Shown here one piece after another: positions 1 through 5,038 of a stretch of 5,038 bases of DNA. Origin of the DNA: Wenzhouxiangella sp. (GTDB taxonomy: Bacteria > Pseudomonadota > Gammaproteobacteria > Xanthomonadales > Wenzhouxiangellaceae); contig JAGYMV010000066.1 of the NCBI GenBank assembly GCA_018400355.1, positions 1-5,038 of the forward strand. Reading direction: 5' to 3'. The stretch's first letter is position 1. The number at the start of each line of letters is the position of its first letter. Below the pieces are notes generated by a model. The model saw only the letters and a program-made list of their open reading frames with translations. It did not search any database and was not told the origin of the DNA. The position numbers and the translations under genes were made by a program.

Positions 1-858
1 GCATCGGGTCGCAAGCAGTGGTTCAATCCCAAAGAAGTTGAAGTGGAACACGATGCCAAAGGCCGTGTGGTGGCTGCCCGTTTGGCCAGTGATGGCCAAG
101 CGGTGATCCCGGGTGGGGTCGAGAAAATGGCCAAGTCCAAAAACAATGGCGTGGACCCGGCTGAACTGGTCTCGCGCTACGGCGCAGATACCGTTCGATT
201 GTTTTCGATGTTCGCCGCACCGCCTGAACAATCATTGGAGTGGTCGGATGCCGGCGTGGAGGGGGCGTGGCGGTTTTTAAAACGCTTGTGGACGGGTGTT
301 CAAACCCATGCCCGCACCCATCCCACACTGCAGGCAAGTCACGGTGATGGGATCGAGCGGCAAGAAGCGCTCGATCTTCGCCGGCAATTGCATGAGGCCA
401 TTCGGAAAGTCGGTGATGACTTTGGACGCCGTTATGCATTCAACACAGCCATTGCAACGGTCATGGCGTTGTCGAATGAAATTGCCAAATTTGAGCCAGC
501 CAATGAAGCCGAACGGGCCTTGGTGCAGGCGTGTTGGGAAGGGGTGGTGATGCTGATCGCCCCGGTCACACCACACATCAGCGAAGCCTTGTGGGCACAA
601 TTGGGTCACGCCACATCGGTGTTTGCCACCGGTTGGCCCGCATTCGATGAATCGGCTTTGGTGCGCCAACAAGTCACCGTTGTTATTCAAGTTAATGGCA
701 AGGTTCGTGATCGCATCGATGTCACCCCAGGCCTTGACCAAGCGACTTTGGAGGATATAGCCAAGAACACCGAAAATGCCGCGCGTTTTTTGGATGGCAA
801 GACGATTCGGAAAGTCATTGTGGTGCCCGACAAACTCGTTAACATCGTGGCCACTTGA
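1..858 (+). CDS. leuS: Leucyl-tRNA synthetase, C-terminal part (5' end outside window)
   Basis: Class I aminoacyl-tRNA synthetase that charges tRNA-Leu with leucine in the cytoplasm. Frame 1 is open from the first base to a TGA at 856-858, giving 285 codons of a protein that is usually about 860 residues, so only the last third is present. The segment begins just before the KMSKS catalytic loop, which reads KMAKSKNNGVDP from position 124. GADTVRLF and LEWSDAGVEGAWRFLKRLW follow, the start of the anticodon-binding helical domain. Next come DDFGRRYAFNTAIATVM and PVTPHISEALW. The end carries the small C-terminal domain with VVIQVNGKVRDRI and a terminal IRKVIVVPDKLVNIV, which lines up closely with E. 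coli LeuRS from memory. A GTG at position 43 is internal and is not the start. The third residue of the KMSKS loop is Ala instead of Ser. The lptE start codon lies one base after the stop. Confidence 0.97.
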   Translation, partial: ASGRKQWFNPKEVEVEHDAKGRVVAARLASDGQAVIPGGVEKMAKSKNNGVDPAELVSRYGADTVRLFSMFAAPPEQSLEWSDAGVEGAWRFLKRLWTGVQTHARTHPTLQASHGDGIERQEALDLRRQLHEAIRKVGDDFGRRYAFNTAIATVMALSNEIAKFEPANEAERALVQACWEGVVMLIAPVTPHISEALWAQLGHATSVFATGWPAFDESALVRQQVTVVIQVNGKVRDRIDVTPGLDQATLEDIAKNTENAARFLDGKTIRKVIVVPDKLVNIVAT

Positions 859-859
859 G

Positions 860-1402
860 ATGAATAGACAACGTGTTTTGGCTCAGCAACCACGAACGCA
901 CCGCGGGGTGCGGTGGCTGTTGATTTTTATAACGGCCGTGGTACTCACCGGTTGCGGGTTTCAGCTGAGGGGGCAAATTGACCTCCCCGAATCCATGCGC
1001 CAGATCGCTCTGTCCACGCCCGATGACACCACCGATTTTGTTCGTGAGTTGACTGGGCAATTGCGTGCCAATGGGGTGCAGCTGGCCGATGGCCCGACTT
1101 TGGGCGCCTCGCGTTTGATCATTGAGCGAGAACGGGTCTATCGAGAAGCGTTGACCATTTCTCAAGATGCGCGGGTGCGTGAATACGTGCTCTATCTAGA
1201 AGTTCGCTTTGGCTTTGTTGATTCCAACGATGCGCCCATCGTTGATGGCGAAGTGATTCGGTTGAGTCGCGAGTACCGCTTTGATGAGCAAGCGATTTTG
1301 GGGTCAAGTCGGGAAGAAGAGGTGTTGACTCAAGACTTGAGTCGTGAATTGGCCACCCAATTGGTCCGAAGATTGGCCAGCCAAACCAGAGTCGATCGAT
1401 GA
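860..1402 (+). CDS. lptE: LPS-assembly lipoprotein LptE (RlpB)
   Basis: Outer-membrane lipoprotein that plugs the LptD barrel and helps deliver lipopolysaccharide to the outer leaflet. The 180-residue product is close to the 193 of E. coli LptE. It has a basic N-terminus (RTHRGVRW), a hydrophobic stretch at about residues 19-29, and a lipobox LTGC with the lipidated Cys at residue 32. CGFQLRG follows directly, the family's hallmark just after the Cys. The C-terminal half contains REYVLYLEVRF and ends in SRELATQLVRRLASQ, matching the family's closing amphipathic helix. Identification rests on the lipobox, the CGFxLRG motif, the size and the leuS-holA context. The ATG lies one base after the leuS stop, suggesting translational coupling, and I see no strong Shine-Dalgarno. 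An in-frame GTG at 908 would give a 16-residue signal peptide starting MRWLL, much like the E. coli protein, so the start is uncertain. The end overlaps holA by ATGA. Confidence 0.93.
   Translation: MNRQRVLAQQPRTHRGVRWLLIFITAVVLTGCGFQLRGQIDLPESMRQIALSTPDDTTDFVRELTGQLRANGVQLADGPTLGASRLIIERERVYREALTISQDARVREYVLYLEVRFGFVDSNDAPIVDGEVIRLSREYRFDEQAILGSSREEEVLTQDLSRELATQLVRRLASQTRVDR
1327..1343. repeat. 17-base perfect palindrome inside lptE
   Basis: GACTCAAG and CTTGAGTC form perfect 8-base arms around a single central A at 1335. The element lies in the 3' end of lptE, about 55 bases before the holA start. A one-base loop cannot form an RNA hairpin with full arms, so a DNA-binding dimer site or simple coincidence are the options. 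It also encodes ordinary LptE residues (LTQDLSR). Confidence 0.5.
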
Positions 1403-2457
1403 AGGCTTTTCCAGAACGCTTGCCTGCGATGCTGCAAAGCCAGTTGGCCAATGTCTATTTGGTGGCGGGTCCCGAAGCGTTGTTGGTCGAGGAGGCCACC
1501 GATGCGATCCGGGCAGCCGCCAAAGCCCAAGGACTCAGTGAGCGGGTGGTCTTGGATGTCGATGCGCGTTTCGATTGGGACTCGCTGACCCGCGCCACAG
1601 AAACCGGTTCCTTGTTTGCTTCGAGGCGGTTGGTGGAACTCAATCTGCCGACAGGGAAGCCGGGCAAGGAAGGTGGCAGCGCGTTGCGTGAGTGGGTCGC
1701 TGAGCCACGAGATGATGTGCTGTTGATCAAGTGCGGTGCTTGGGAGCTTGCCAGTGAGAAAAGCGTGTGGTTTAAGGCACTCGATCAAGCGGGTGTGTTC
1801 GTGCCTTGTTGGGCGGTGAAGCCCCATCAACTGCCCAAATGGATTGTCAGTCGTTTGGGCTCACGCGGTTTGAGCGTGGATGGTCCGAGCGCACAGTTTC
1901 TGGCTGACCGCTTGGAAGGCAACTTATTGGCAGCGGCTCAGGAAGTTGAGCGGTTGGCATTGTTGTACCCGAACAATCATCGCTTGACGCTCGCAGAGCT
2001 CAAAGAGGCGGTGTCTGATAATGCCCGGTTCGATGCTTATCGCTTGACCGATTTGGTGATGACTGGCCAGACTGGCGCGGCGCTTCGCTGCATTCGAGGA
2101 CTGGCCGAAACCGATGTCTACAAACCATTGGTGGTTTCAGCGCTTTCTCGAGAGCTCAGCACGATTGGCTCTTATTTGATTTTGTCCAAAACCTTATCCG
2201 AACAAGAGGTGTTCAGAAAGCTTGGGATTTGGTCGAGCCGCCAAGGGCCCATCAAATCTGCCGCCCAGCGTTTTCCGGTGGCGCGTGTGGGTGAGGCGCT
2301 GGCTGAATTATCAGCGCTTGATCGGATGTCCAAGTCAAAACAATCGGTGTATTTTTGGATGACCTTGGAGCGGTTTTGTGTGGCGCTTTGCACGGGGCAA
2401 TCAATGGATTTTGTGGGATCGTCTTTGAGTGATCCGGTGGTTGATGATGCCGCATAA
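1399..2457 (+). CDS. holA: DNA polymerase III delta subunit
   Basis: Delta subunit of the clamp-loader complex, which opens the beta sliding clamp during chromosomal replication. The 352-residue product is near the 343 of E. coli HolA. The N-terminal domain opens with NVYLVAGPEALLVEEATDAIR, corresponding to the family's YLLxGxDPLLxxEaxDxIR region. SLFASRRLVEL follows, and Leu72-Phe73 sits where E. coli delta inserts Leu73-Phe74 into the beta clamp. A middle segment reads QLPKWIVSRL and then LEGNLLAAAQEVERLALLYP, the second domain. The C-terminal collar domain contains DNARFDAYRLTDLVM and an SRELSTIGSYLIL helix. No Walker A motif is visible, as expected for delta, which does not hydrolyse ATP. 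The start overlaps the lptE stop (ATGA), with a weak AGAG at 1388-1391 upstream. The end overlaps nadD by about 11 bases. Nothing looks broken. Confidence 0.96.
   Translation: MKAFPERLPAMLQSQLANVYLVAGPEALLVEEATDAIRAAAKAQGLSERVVLDVDARFDWDSLTRATETGSLFASRRLVELNLPTGKPGKEGGSALREWVAEPRDDVLLIKCGAWELASEKSVWFKALDQAGVFVPCWAVKPHQLPKWIVSRLGSRGLSVDGPSAQFLADRLEGNLLAAAQEVERLALLYPNNHRLTLAELKEAVSDNARFDAYRLTDLVMTGQTGAALRCIRGLAETDVYKPLVVSALSRELSTIGSYLILSKTLSEQEVFRKLGIWSSRQGPIKSAAQRFPVARVGEALAELSALDRMSKSKQSVYFWMTLERFCVALCTGQSMDFVGSSLSDPVVDDAA
2436..2440 (+). promoter_or_regulatory. Ribosome binding site of nadD
   Basis: GGTGG lies within the holA coding end. It is 6 bases before the ATG at 2447 and only 3 bases before the ATG at 2444. 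The spacing favours 2447 as the nadD start, but the match to the consensus is imperfect. Confidence 0.45.
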
Positions 2458-3148
2458 AAAACCCCAATCGAGTGCGCCAATTCAAAACCGAGCAGTGGCT
2501 GTTTTTGGTGGGACTTTTGATCCAGTGCATCACGGGCATCTGCGCGCGGCGGCTGAAGTCAGTGAGTGGCTGAAGGTCAGCGATTTTCGTTTGGTGCCCG
2601 TGGGCTCTCCACCGCACCGCAGCCAAACCTTTGCCTCTGCGTTTCATCGCTTGGCGATGTTGGAACTGGCGCTGGCGCCGTATCAAGACTTGACCGTGGA
2701 TGATCGGGAAGTTCGTCGCGGCGGCACCTCTTACATGGTCGATACCCTAAAAAGCATTCGCCAAGATGTGGGCGATGTGCCTGTCTTTTTGTGCTTGGGC
2801 CAGGATGCGGCCAATCGACTCGACACATGGCACGATTGGCGTGATTTGTTTGATTTGGCGCATTTGGTTGTCATGACGCGCCCCGATAGTCAGTCAAATT
2901 ATCCCCCCGAGCTCGAGGCCTTCATTTCTGAGCGCCGGGTCGACAGGACACGGGATCTGGTGAGCACACCCGCCGGTGGGGTGCGTCACGTTGAGGTGAC
3001 GCAGTTGGCCATTTCCTCGACCAACATTCGAGCCCAATTGGCCCAAGGCCATAGCCCGAGATTTCTCCTGCCAGCCACGGTGTTGACTTATATCAACAAA
3101 CATGGCCTGTATCGGTCGAACACGCTCCCCAAAGACAGGGTAAAATAG
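2447..3148 (+). CDS. nadD: Nicotinate-nucleotide adenylyltransferase
   Basis: Joins ATP and nicotinate mononucleotide to form deamido-NAD, the adenylyl-transfer step of NAD synthesis in the cytoplasm. The nucleotidyltransferase signature VFGGTFDPVHHGHL lies at residues 19-32, with the catalytic HxGH as H28-H31. VGSPPHR and a central GQDAANRLDTWHDWRDLFDLAHLVVMTRP block follow. The second signature ISSTNIR (189-195) carries the ATP phosphate-binding Ser/Arg residues. VLTYINKHGLYR near the end matches E. coli NadD very closely. The product is 233 residues from this ATG, against 213 in E. coli. The extra length is about 12 N-terminal residues and a short C-terminal tail. Possible starts are GTG 2429, ATG 2444 and ATG 2447; I chose 2447 by Shine-Dalgarno spacing. 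It overlaps the end of holA, which suggests coupled translation. The specificity for nicotinate over nicotinamide mononucleotide is inferred from family and context. Confidence 0.96.
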   Translation: MPHKKPQSSAPIQNRAVAVFGGTFDPVHHGHLRAAAEVSEWLKVSDFRLVPVGSPPHRSQTFASAFHRLAMLELALAPYQDLTVDDREVRRGGTSYMVDTLKSIRQDVGDVPVFLCLGQDAANRLDTWHDWRDLFDLAHLVVMTRPDSQSNYPPELEAFISERRVDRTRDLVSTPAGGVRHVEVTQLAISSTNIRAQLAQGHSPRFLLPATVLTYINKHGLYRSNTLPKDRVK

Positions 3149-3201
3149 ACCCACATGCAAAATTCCAAATTCAGAGCAATCACTTGACTTCAGAAACGAC
3201 G
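3149..3201 (+). other. Intergenic gap before rsfS with a possible -10 element
   Basis: This is the only gap in the window longer than a few bases. It is AT-rich compared with its neighbours and holds a direct repeat AAATTC (3160-3165 and 3167-3172). A TAAAAT at 3141-3146, overlapping the nadD stop, resembles a sigma-70 -10 box, but no convincing -35 hexamer lies 16-18 bases upstream. No terminator-like hairpin with a T-run is visible, so readthrough from nadD is likely. A TTG at 3184 could extend rsfS by six codons. Confidence 0.3.
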
Positions 3202-3552
3202 ATGTCTGCTTCGGCATTGCGTGATTTCGTGGTCACGGTGTTAGAAGACATGAAAGGCGAGCAGATCGAAGTCATTGATTTGACCGATCGCAATGCCTTC
3301 GCTGACTATCTGGTCATCGCCAGCGGCACATCCACTCGGCAGGTTAAAGCCATGGCTGAGCGTCTGGTTGAGCGTGCCAAGCAAAGTGGCATGCGACCCT
3401 TGGGCGTTGAGGGTGAACGCGAGGGCGAATGGGTGTTGGTCGATCTGTGTGATGTGGTCGTCCATGTCATGCTCCCCCAGACCCGTGCCTTTTACAACCT
3501 TGAAAAGTTGTGGTCTACACCACCCAGCACGCGCAGCAATGCCAGAGGTTAA
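3202..3552 (+). CDS. rsfS: Ribosomal silencing factor RsfS
   Basis: Binds ribosomal protein L14 (uL14) on the large subunit and blocks subunit joining, slowing translation in stationary phase or starvation. The 116-residue product resembles E. coli RsfS (105 residues) along its length: ALRDFVVTVLEDMKGEQIEVIDL at the start, DYLVIASGTSTRQVKAMAE in the middle, then GVEGEREGEWVLVDLCDVVVHVM and LEKLWS. The ATG at 3202 is chosen because MSASALRDF aligns with the E. coli start MQGKALQDF. A TTG at 3184 would add six residues and has an AGAG (3173-3176) at reasonable spacing, so it cannot be excluded. After LEKLWS there is a polar tail, TPPSTRSNARG, that E. coli lacks. The DNA for this tail contains the rlmH ribosome binding site. 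The nadD-rsfS-rlmH order is conserved widely and supports the call. Confidence 0.95.
   Translation: MSASALRDFVVTVLEDMKGEQIEVIDLTDRNAFADYLVIASGTSTRQVKAMAERLVERAKQSGMRPLGVEGEREGEWVLVDLCDVVVHVMLPQTRAFYNLEKLWSTPPSTRSNARG
3544..3549 (+). promoter_or_regulatory. Ribosome binding site of rlmH
   Basis: AGAGGT sits in the last codons of rsfS, 8 bases before the GTG at 3558. It decides the rlmH start in favour of this GTG, since the frame is open much further upstream. Confidence 0.6.
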
Positions 3553-3557
3553 GCTCG

Positions 3558-4022
3558 GTGAAATTAGACGTTGTCAGTGTCGGTACACGCATGCCGTCGT
3601 GGCTTTTAGAGGGCTGGCAAGACTACGCCCGTAGAATGCCGCCCCATTTGCCACTTCAACTGATTGAAGTGGAGGCTGCTCACCCCAAAGAACCCAAACG
3701 CGCCCAAATCGAGGCCGATCATCTGTTGGCCAAGTGCGCGCCGCGTTCTCGACGTGTGGCCTTGCAAGGCGGGCCCAACGCCTGGTCGACAGAGCGTCTT
3801 CATGCCTCTATGGAGCGCTGGCTTCATGATGGCGATGGGGTGTGTTTTTTGATTGGGGGTGCTGATGGCTTGGCGCCTGAATTGGTGAAGGACTGTGATG
3901 AGCGTTGGTCGCTGGGGCCTGCGGTCTTTCCGCATATGCTGGTTAGGGTCTTGGTCGCTGAGCAACTCTATCGGGCTTGGACCATCACCCAAGGACACCC
4001 CTATCATCGAGGTGAAGGATGA
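3558..4022 (+). CDS. rlmH: 23S rRNA (pseudouridine-1915 N3)-methyltransferase RlmH
   Basis: SPOUT-class enzyme that methylates N3 of pseudouridine 1915 in helix 69 of 23S rRNA on the assembled 70S ribosome, using S-adenosylmethionine. The 154-residue product matches the 155 residues of E. coli RlmH. It begins MKLDVVSVGTRMPSW (E. coli MKLQLVAVGTKMPDW). The SAM-binding trefoil knot follows, with LIGGADGLAPEL (glycines 100, 101 and 104) and PHMLVRVLVAEQLYRAWTI. It ends in HPYHR, whose aromatic and His residues are needed for catalysis in the family, plus a short GEG tail. The GTG start is supported by alignment and by AGAGGT upstream. Upstream in-frame codons from 3510 overlap rsfS and show no similarity, so they are rejected. 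The TGA overlaps the maf ATG. Pairing with rsfS is widespread and links two genes that act on the large subunit. Confidence 0.97.
   Translation: MKLDVVSVGTRMPSWLLEGWQDYARRMPPHLPLQLIEVEAAHPKEPKRAQIEADHLLAKCAPRSRRVALQGGPNAWSTERLHASMERWLHDGDGVCFLIGGADGLAPELVKDCDERWSLGPAVFPHMLVRVLVAEQLYRAWTITQGHPYHRGEG
4009..4014 (+). promoter_or_regulatory. Ribosome binding site of maf
   Basis: GAGGTG lies within the last codons of rlmH, 4 bases before the ATG at 4019. It is the best Shine-Dalgarno match in the window. Confidence 0.6.
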
Positions 4023-4627
4023 GTGCACCATTGATCTTGGCATCGGCCTCACCCCGACGCGCCGATTTATTACAACGCTTTGGTCTCGCATTTGATATTG
4101 AGCCTGCAGCCATTGATGAACAAGCCCTGCCGGGTGAGTCTGGTGTGGCCTTGATTCGGCGGGTGGCTCAGGAGAAAGCCCAAGCCATTCAAGCGAGTCG
4201 GCCAAACAGCTACCTCCTGGGTTCAGACACGGGTGTCTTGCTGGATCAGCGCTTCATGGGCAAACCCGAAAGCTCTGATGAGGCTTGTGAAATGTTGGAA
4301 GCCTTGTCAGGCAGAAGCCATGAGGTGAGCTCAGCGGTGTGCTTAATCACACCCACAGGCGATATTTTTGAGGCCTTTGCCACCACCAGCGTGTGGTTTT
4401 CGACCCTTCCCAGAGCCTGGATTGAGGCGTACGTTGCCAGCGGTGATCCCATGGACAAAGCCGGAGCCTATGCCATCCAAAACGAAGCGGGCCTGTTCGT
4501 GTCTCGAATCGAGGGCAGTTACAGCAACGTGGTGGGCCTGCCGTTGTACGAAACTGGCCAGTTGTTGCGCCGTGCTGGCTTGTGGCATCCTGAGGGATTA
4601 GAACCAGCCAAGAGATCCCCATCTTGA
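4019..4627 (+). CDS. maf: Maf-family nucleoside triphosphate pyrophosphatase, YhdE (dTTP/UTP) type
   Basis: Hydrolyses non-canonical or excess nucleoside triphosphates to monophosphate and pyrophosphate in the cytoplasm. YhdE-type members prefer dTTP, UTP and modified pyrimidines. The 202-residue product carries the Maf motifs in order: SASPRR (9-14), QEKA (Lys53), GSDT with the catalytic Asp70, GKP (Lys82), LSGRSHEV, and SGDPMDKAGAYAIQ (141-154). GSYSNVVGLPL lies near the end. DKAGAYxIQ with GSYxxVVGLP separates the YhdE (MafA) group from the YceF/m7GTP group, which has a CAGSF-like stretch there. The substrate preference is therefore inferred from the subfamily. Length agrees with E. coli YhdE (197). 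The start overlaps the rlmH stop (ATGA) behind GAGGTG. The end overlaps rng by TTGA. In E. coli the yhdE gene also precedes rng, which supports the assignment. All expected catalytic residues are present. Confidence 0.95.
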   Translation: MSAPLILASASPRRADLLQRFGLAFDIEPAAIDEQALPGESGVALIRRVAQEKAQAIQASRPNSYLLGSDTGVLLDQRFMGKPESSDEACEMLEALSGRSHEVSSAVCLITPTGDIFEAFATTSVWFSTLPRAWIEAYVASGDPMDKAGAYAIQNEAGLFVSRIEGSYSNVVGLPLYETGQLLRRAGLWHPEGLEPAKRSPS

Positions 4628-5038
4628 GTGATGAGATACTGATTAACGTCACACCGACAGAGTGTCGGGTGGCCGCTGTTGAGAGCGGCTTGGTGCAAGA
4701 GCTTTATCTTGAAAGACGCGATGTCACCAGTTATGTCGGCAACATTTATATGGGTCGAGTGGAACGTGTGTTGCCTGGCATGCAGGCGGCGTTTGTGCAC
4801 ATTGGCTTGGCCCGCACGGCTTTTTTGCACATCGCCGATCTGGTGCCCCGAAACGCCGATGAGCTCAGCAATGAATCAGTTGATGGGGCCCCCAACGTGA
4901 CGTTTGAGCCCAAACCCATGCCCGCGATCACTGATCTGTTGACACAGGGGCAGGTGTTGCCTGTGCAAGTGATGAAAGACCCACTGGGGAGCAAAGGCGC
5001 CAGACTCAGCACGCAGCTCAGCATTCCCTCGCGTTATC
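4624..5038 (+). CDS. rng: Ribonuclease G, N-terminal part (3' end outside window)
   Basis: RNase E/G-family endoribonuclease that matures the 5' end of 16S rRNA and takes part in mRNA decay. The frame runs open from a TTG at 4624 to the window end, about 138 codons of a protein usually near 490. It begins (M)SDEILINVTPTECRVA, matching the family's ILINVTPxExRVA start. The S1 RNA-binding domain follows: YVGNIYMGRVERVLPGMQAAF, then FLHIADL. It ends with GQVLPVQVMKDPLGSKGARLSTQLSIPSRY, the hallmark entry to the RNase H-like region. The TTG start is fixed by this homology, because no in-frame ATG occurs before the S1 domain (4750). A weak AGAG (4611-4614) lies upstream. The TTGA overlap with the maf stop suggests coupled translation. 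Residue 59 is His (codon 4798-4800), where RNase E/G proteins usually have Asp in AFVDIG. The catalytic DEDD-like aspartates lie outside the window. Confidence 0.95.
   Translation, partial: MSDEILINVTPTECRVAAVESGLVQELYLERRDVTSYVGNIYMGRVERVLPGMQAAFVHIGLARTAFLHIADLVPRNADELSNESVDGAPNVTFEPKPMPAITDLLTQGQVLPVQVMKDPLGSKGARLSTQLSIPSRY

Noticed and set aside
23..741. Two minus-strand open frames (138 and 154 codons) opposite leuS
   Set aside because: Both are antisense to leuS, whose frame 1 product matches LeuRS throughout, and neither product looks like a protein family.
776..859. Upstream extension of lptE to an ATG at 776
   Set aside because: It would overlap leuS by over 80 bases and place 28 unrelated residues before the signal peptide.
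1330..1830. 166-codon open frame on the minus strand opposite lptE and holA
   Set aside because: Antisense to confident coding sequence, with no family motifs.
3083..3112. TTGACT followed 18 bases later by CTGTAT as a sigma-70 promoter
   Set aside because: The -10 matches only about three of six positions, and the site lies in conserved nadD coding sequence (VLTYINKHGLY), which explains the bases.
3510..3557. Upstream extension of rlmH to a GTG... or ATG-type codon at 3510
   Set aside because: The extra 16 residues have no similarity to RlmH, and the GTG at 3558 has both a good ribosome binding site and the family's exact N-terminus.
3606..4205. 199-codon open frame on the minus strand opposite rlmH and maf
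   Set aside because: It lies wholly antisense to two well-supported genes, its translation shows no recognisable motif, and it is rich in His, Pro and Gln as expected of a shadow frame.
4552..4563. 12-base palindrome AACTGGCCAGTT in maf
   Set aside because: It is short, lies in conserved coding sequence, and palindromes of this length are expected by chance in 5 kb; it has no T-run to act as a terminator.
1..5038. Mobile element, CRISPR array, tRNA or defence system
   Set aside because: I saw no repeat array, transposase, integrase, tRNA fold or composition break; nearly every base is accounted for by core genes.

Overview
The window is a dense, single-strand run of eight housekeeping genes from a proteobacterial chromosome, probably a gammaproteobacterium. 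All are on the + strand. In order they are leuS (3' part), lptE, holA, nadD, rsfS, rlmH, maf (YhdE type) and rng (5' part). The outer-membrane LPS-assembly lipoprotein LptE points to a Gram-negative with an LPS outer membrane. The leuS-lptE-holA-nadD-rsfS-rlmH order is typical of gammaproteobacteria. A maf-rng pair directly after rlmH resembles the arrangement I know from Xanthomonas-like gammaproteobacteria and from betaproteobacteria, where nadD-rsfS-rlmH-maf-rng is common. In E. coli the penicillin-binding protein and rodA genes follow rlmH, and maf-rng lies elsewhere. The exact genus cannot be read from the sequence.

Layout: positions 1-858 encode the last third of leucyl-tRNA synthetase, from just before the KMSKS loop to the C-terminal domain. 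The LPS-assembly lipoprotein follows after one base (860-1402). DNA polymerase III delta (1399-2457) overlaps it by ATGA. Nicotinate-nucleotide adenylyltransferase (about 2447-3148) overlaps the end of holA. The only real gap, 53 bases at 3149-3201, precedes the ribosomal silencing factor gene rsfS (3202-3552). The 23S rRNA pseudouridine methyltransferase rlmH (3558-4022) starts 5 bases later. The Maf nucleotide pyrophosphatase (4019-4627) overlaps rlmH by ATGA, and ribonuclease G (4624 to the window end) overlaps maf by TTGA from a TTG start.

The genes do not form one pathway. They cover translation and ribosome maintenance (leuS, rsfS, rlmH, rng), NAD synthesis (nadD), replication clamp loading (holA), nucleotide pool cleaning (maf) and envelope assembly (lptE). 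The overlaps suggest translational coupling in one or two transcripts, with the gap before rsfS the only plausible place for an internal promoter. I see no RNA gene, mobile element, CRISPR array or foreign-looking block, and no unexplained stretch longer than 53 bases. I found no new biological system. The items in the findings are small: a KMAKS variant of the KMSKS loop, a substitution in the RNase G S1 domain, start-codon questions and a 17-base palindrome in lptE.
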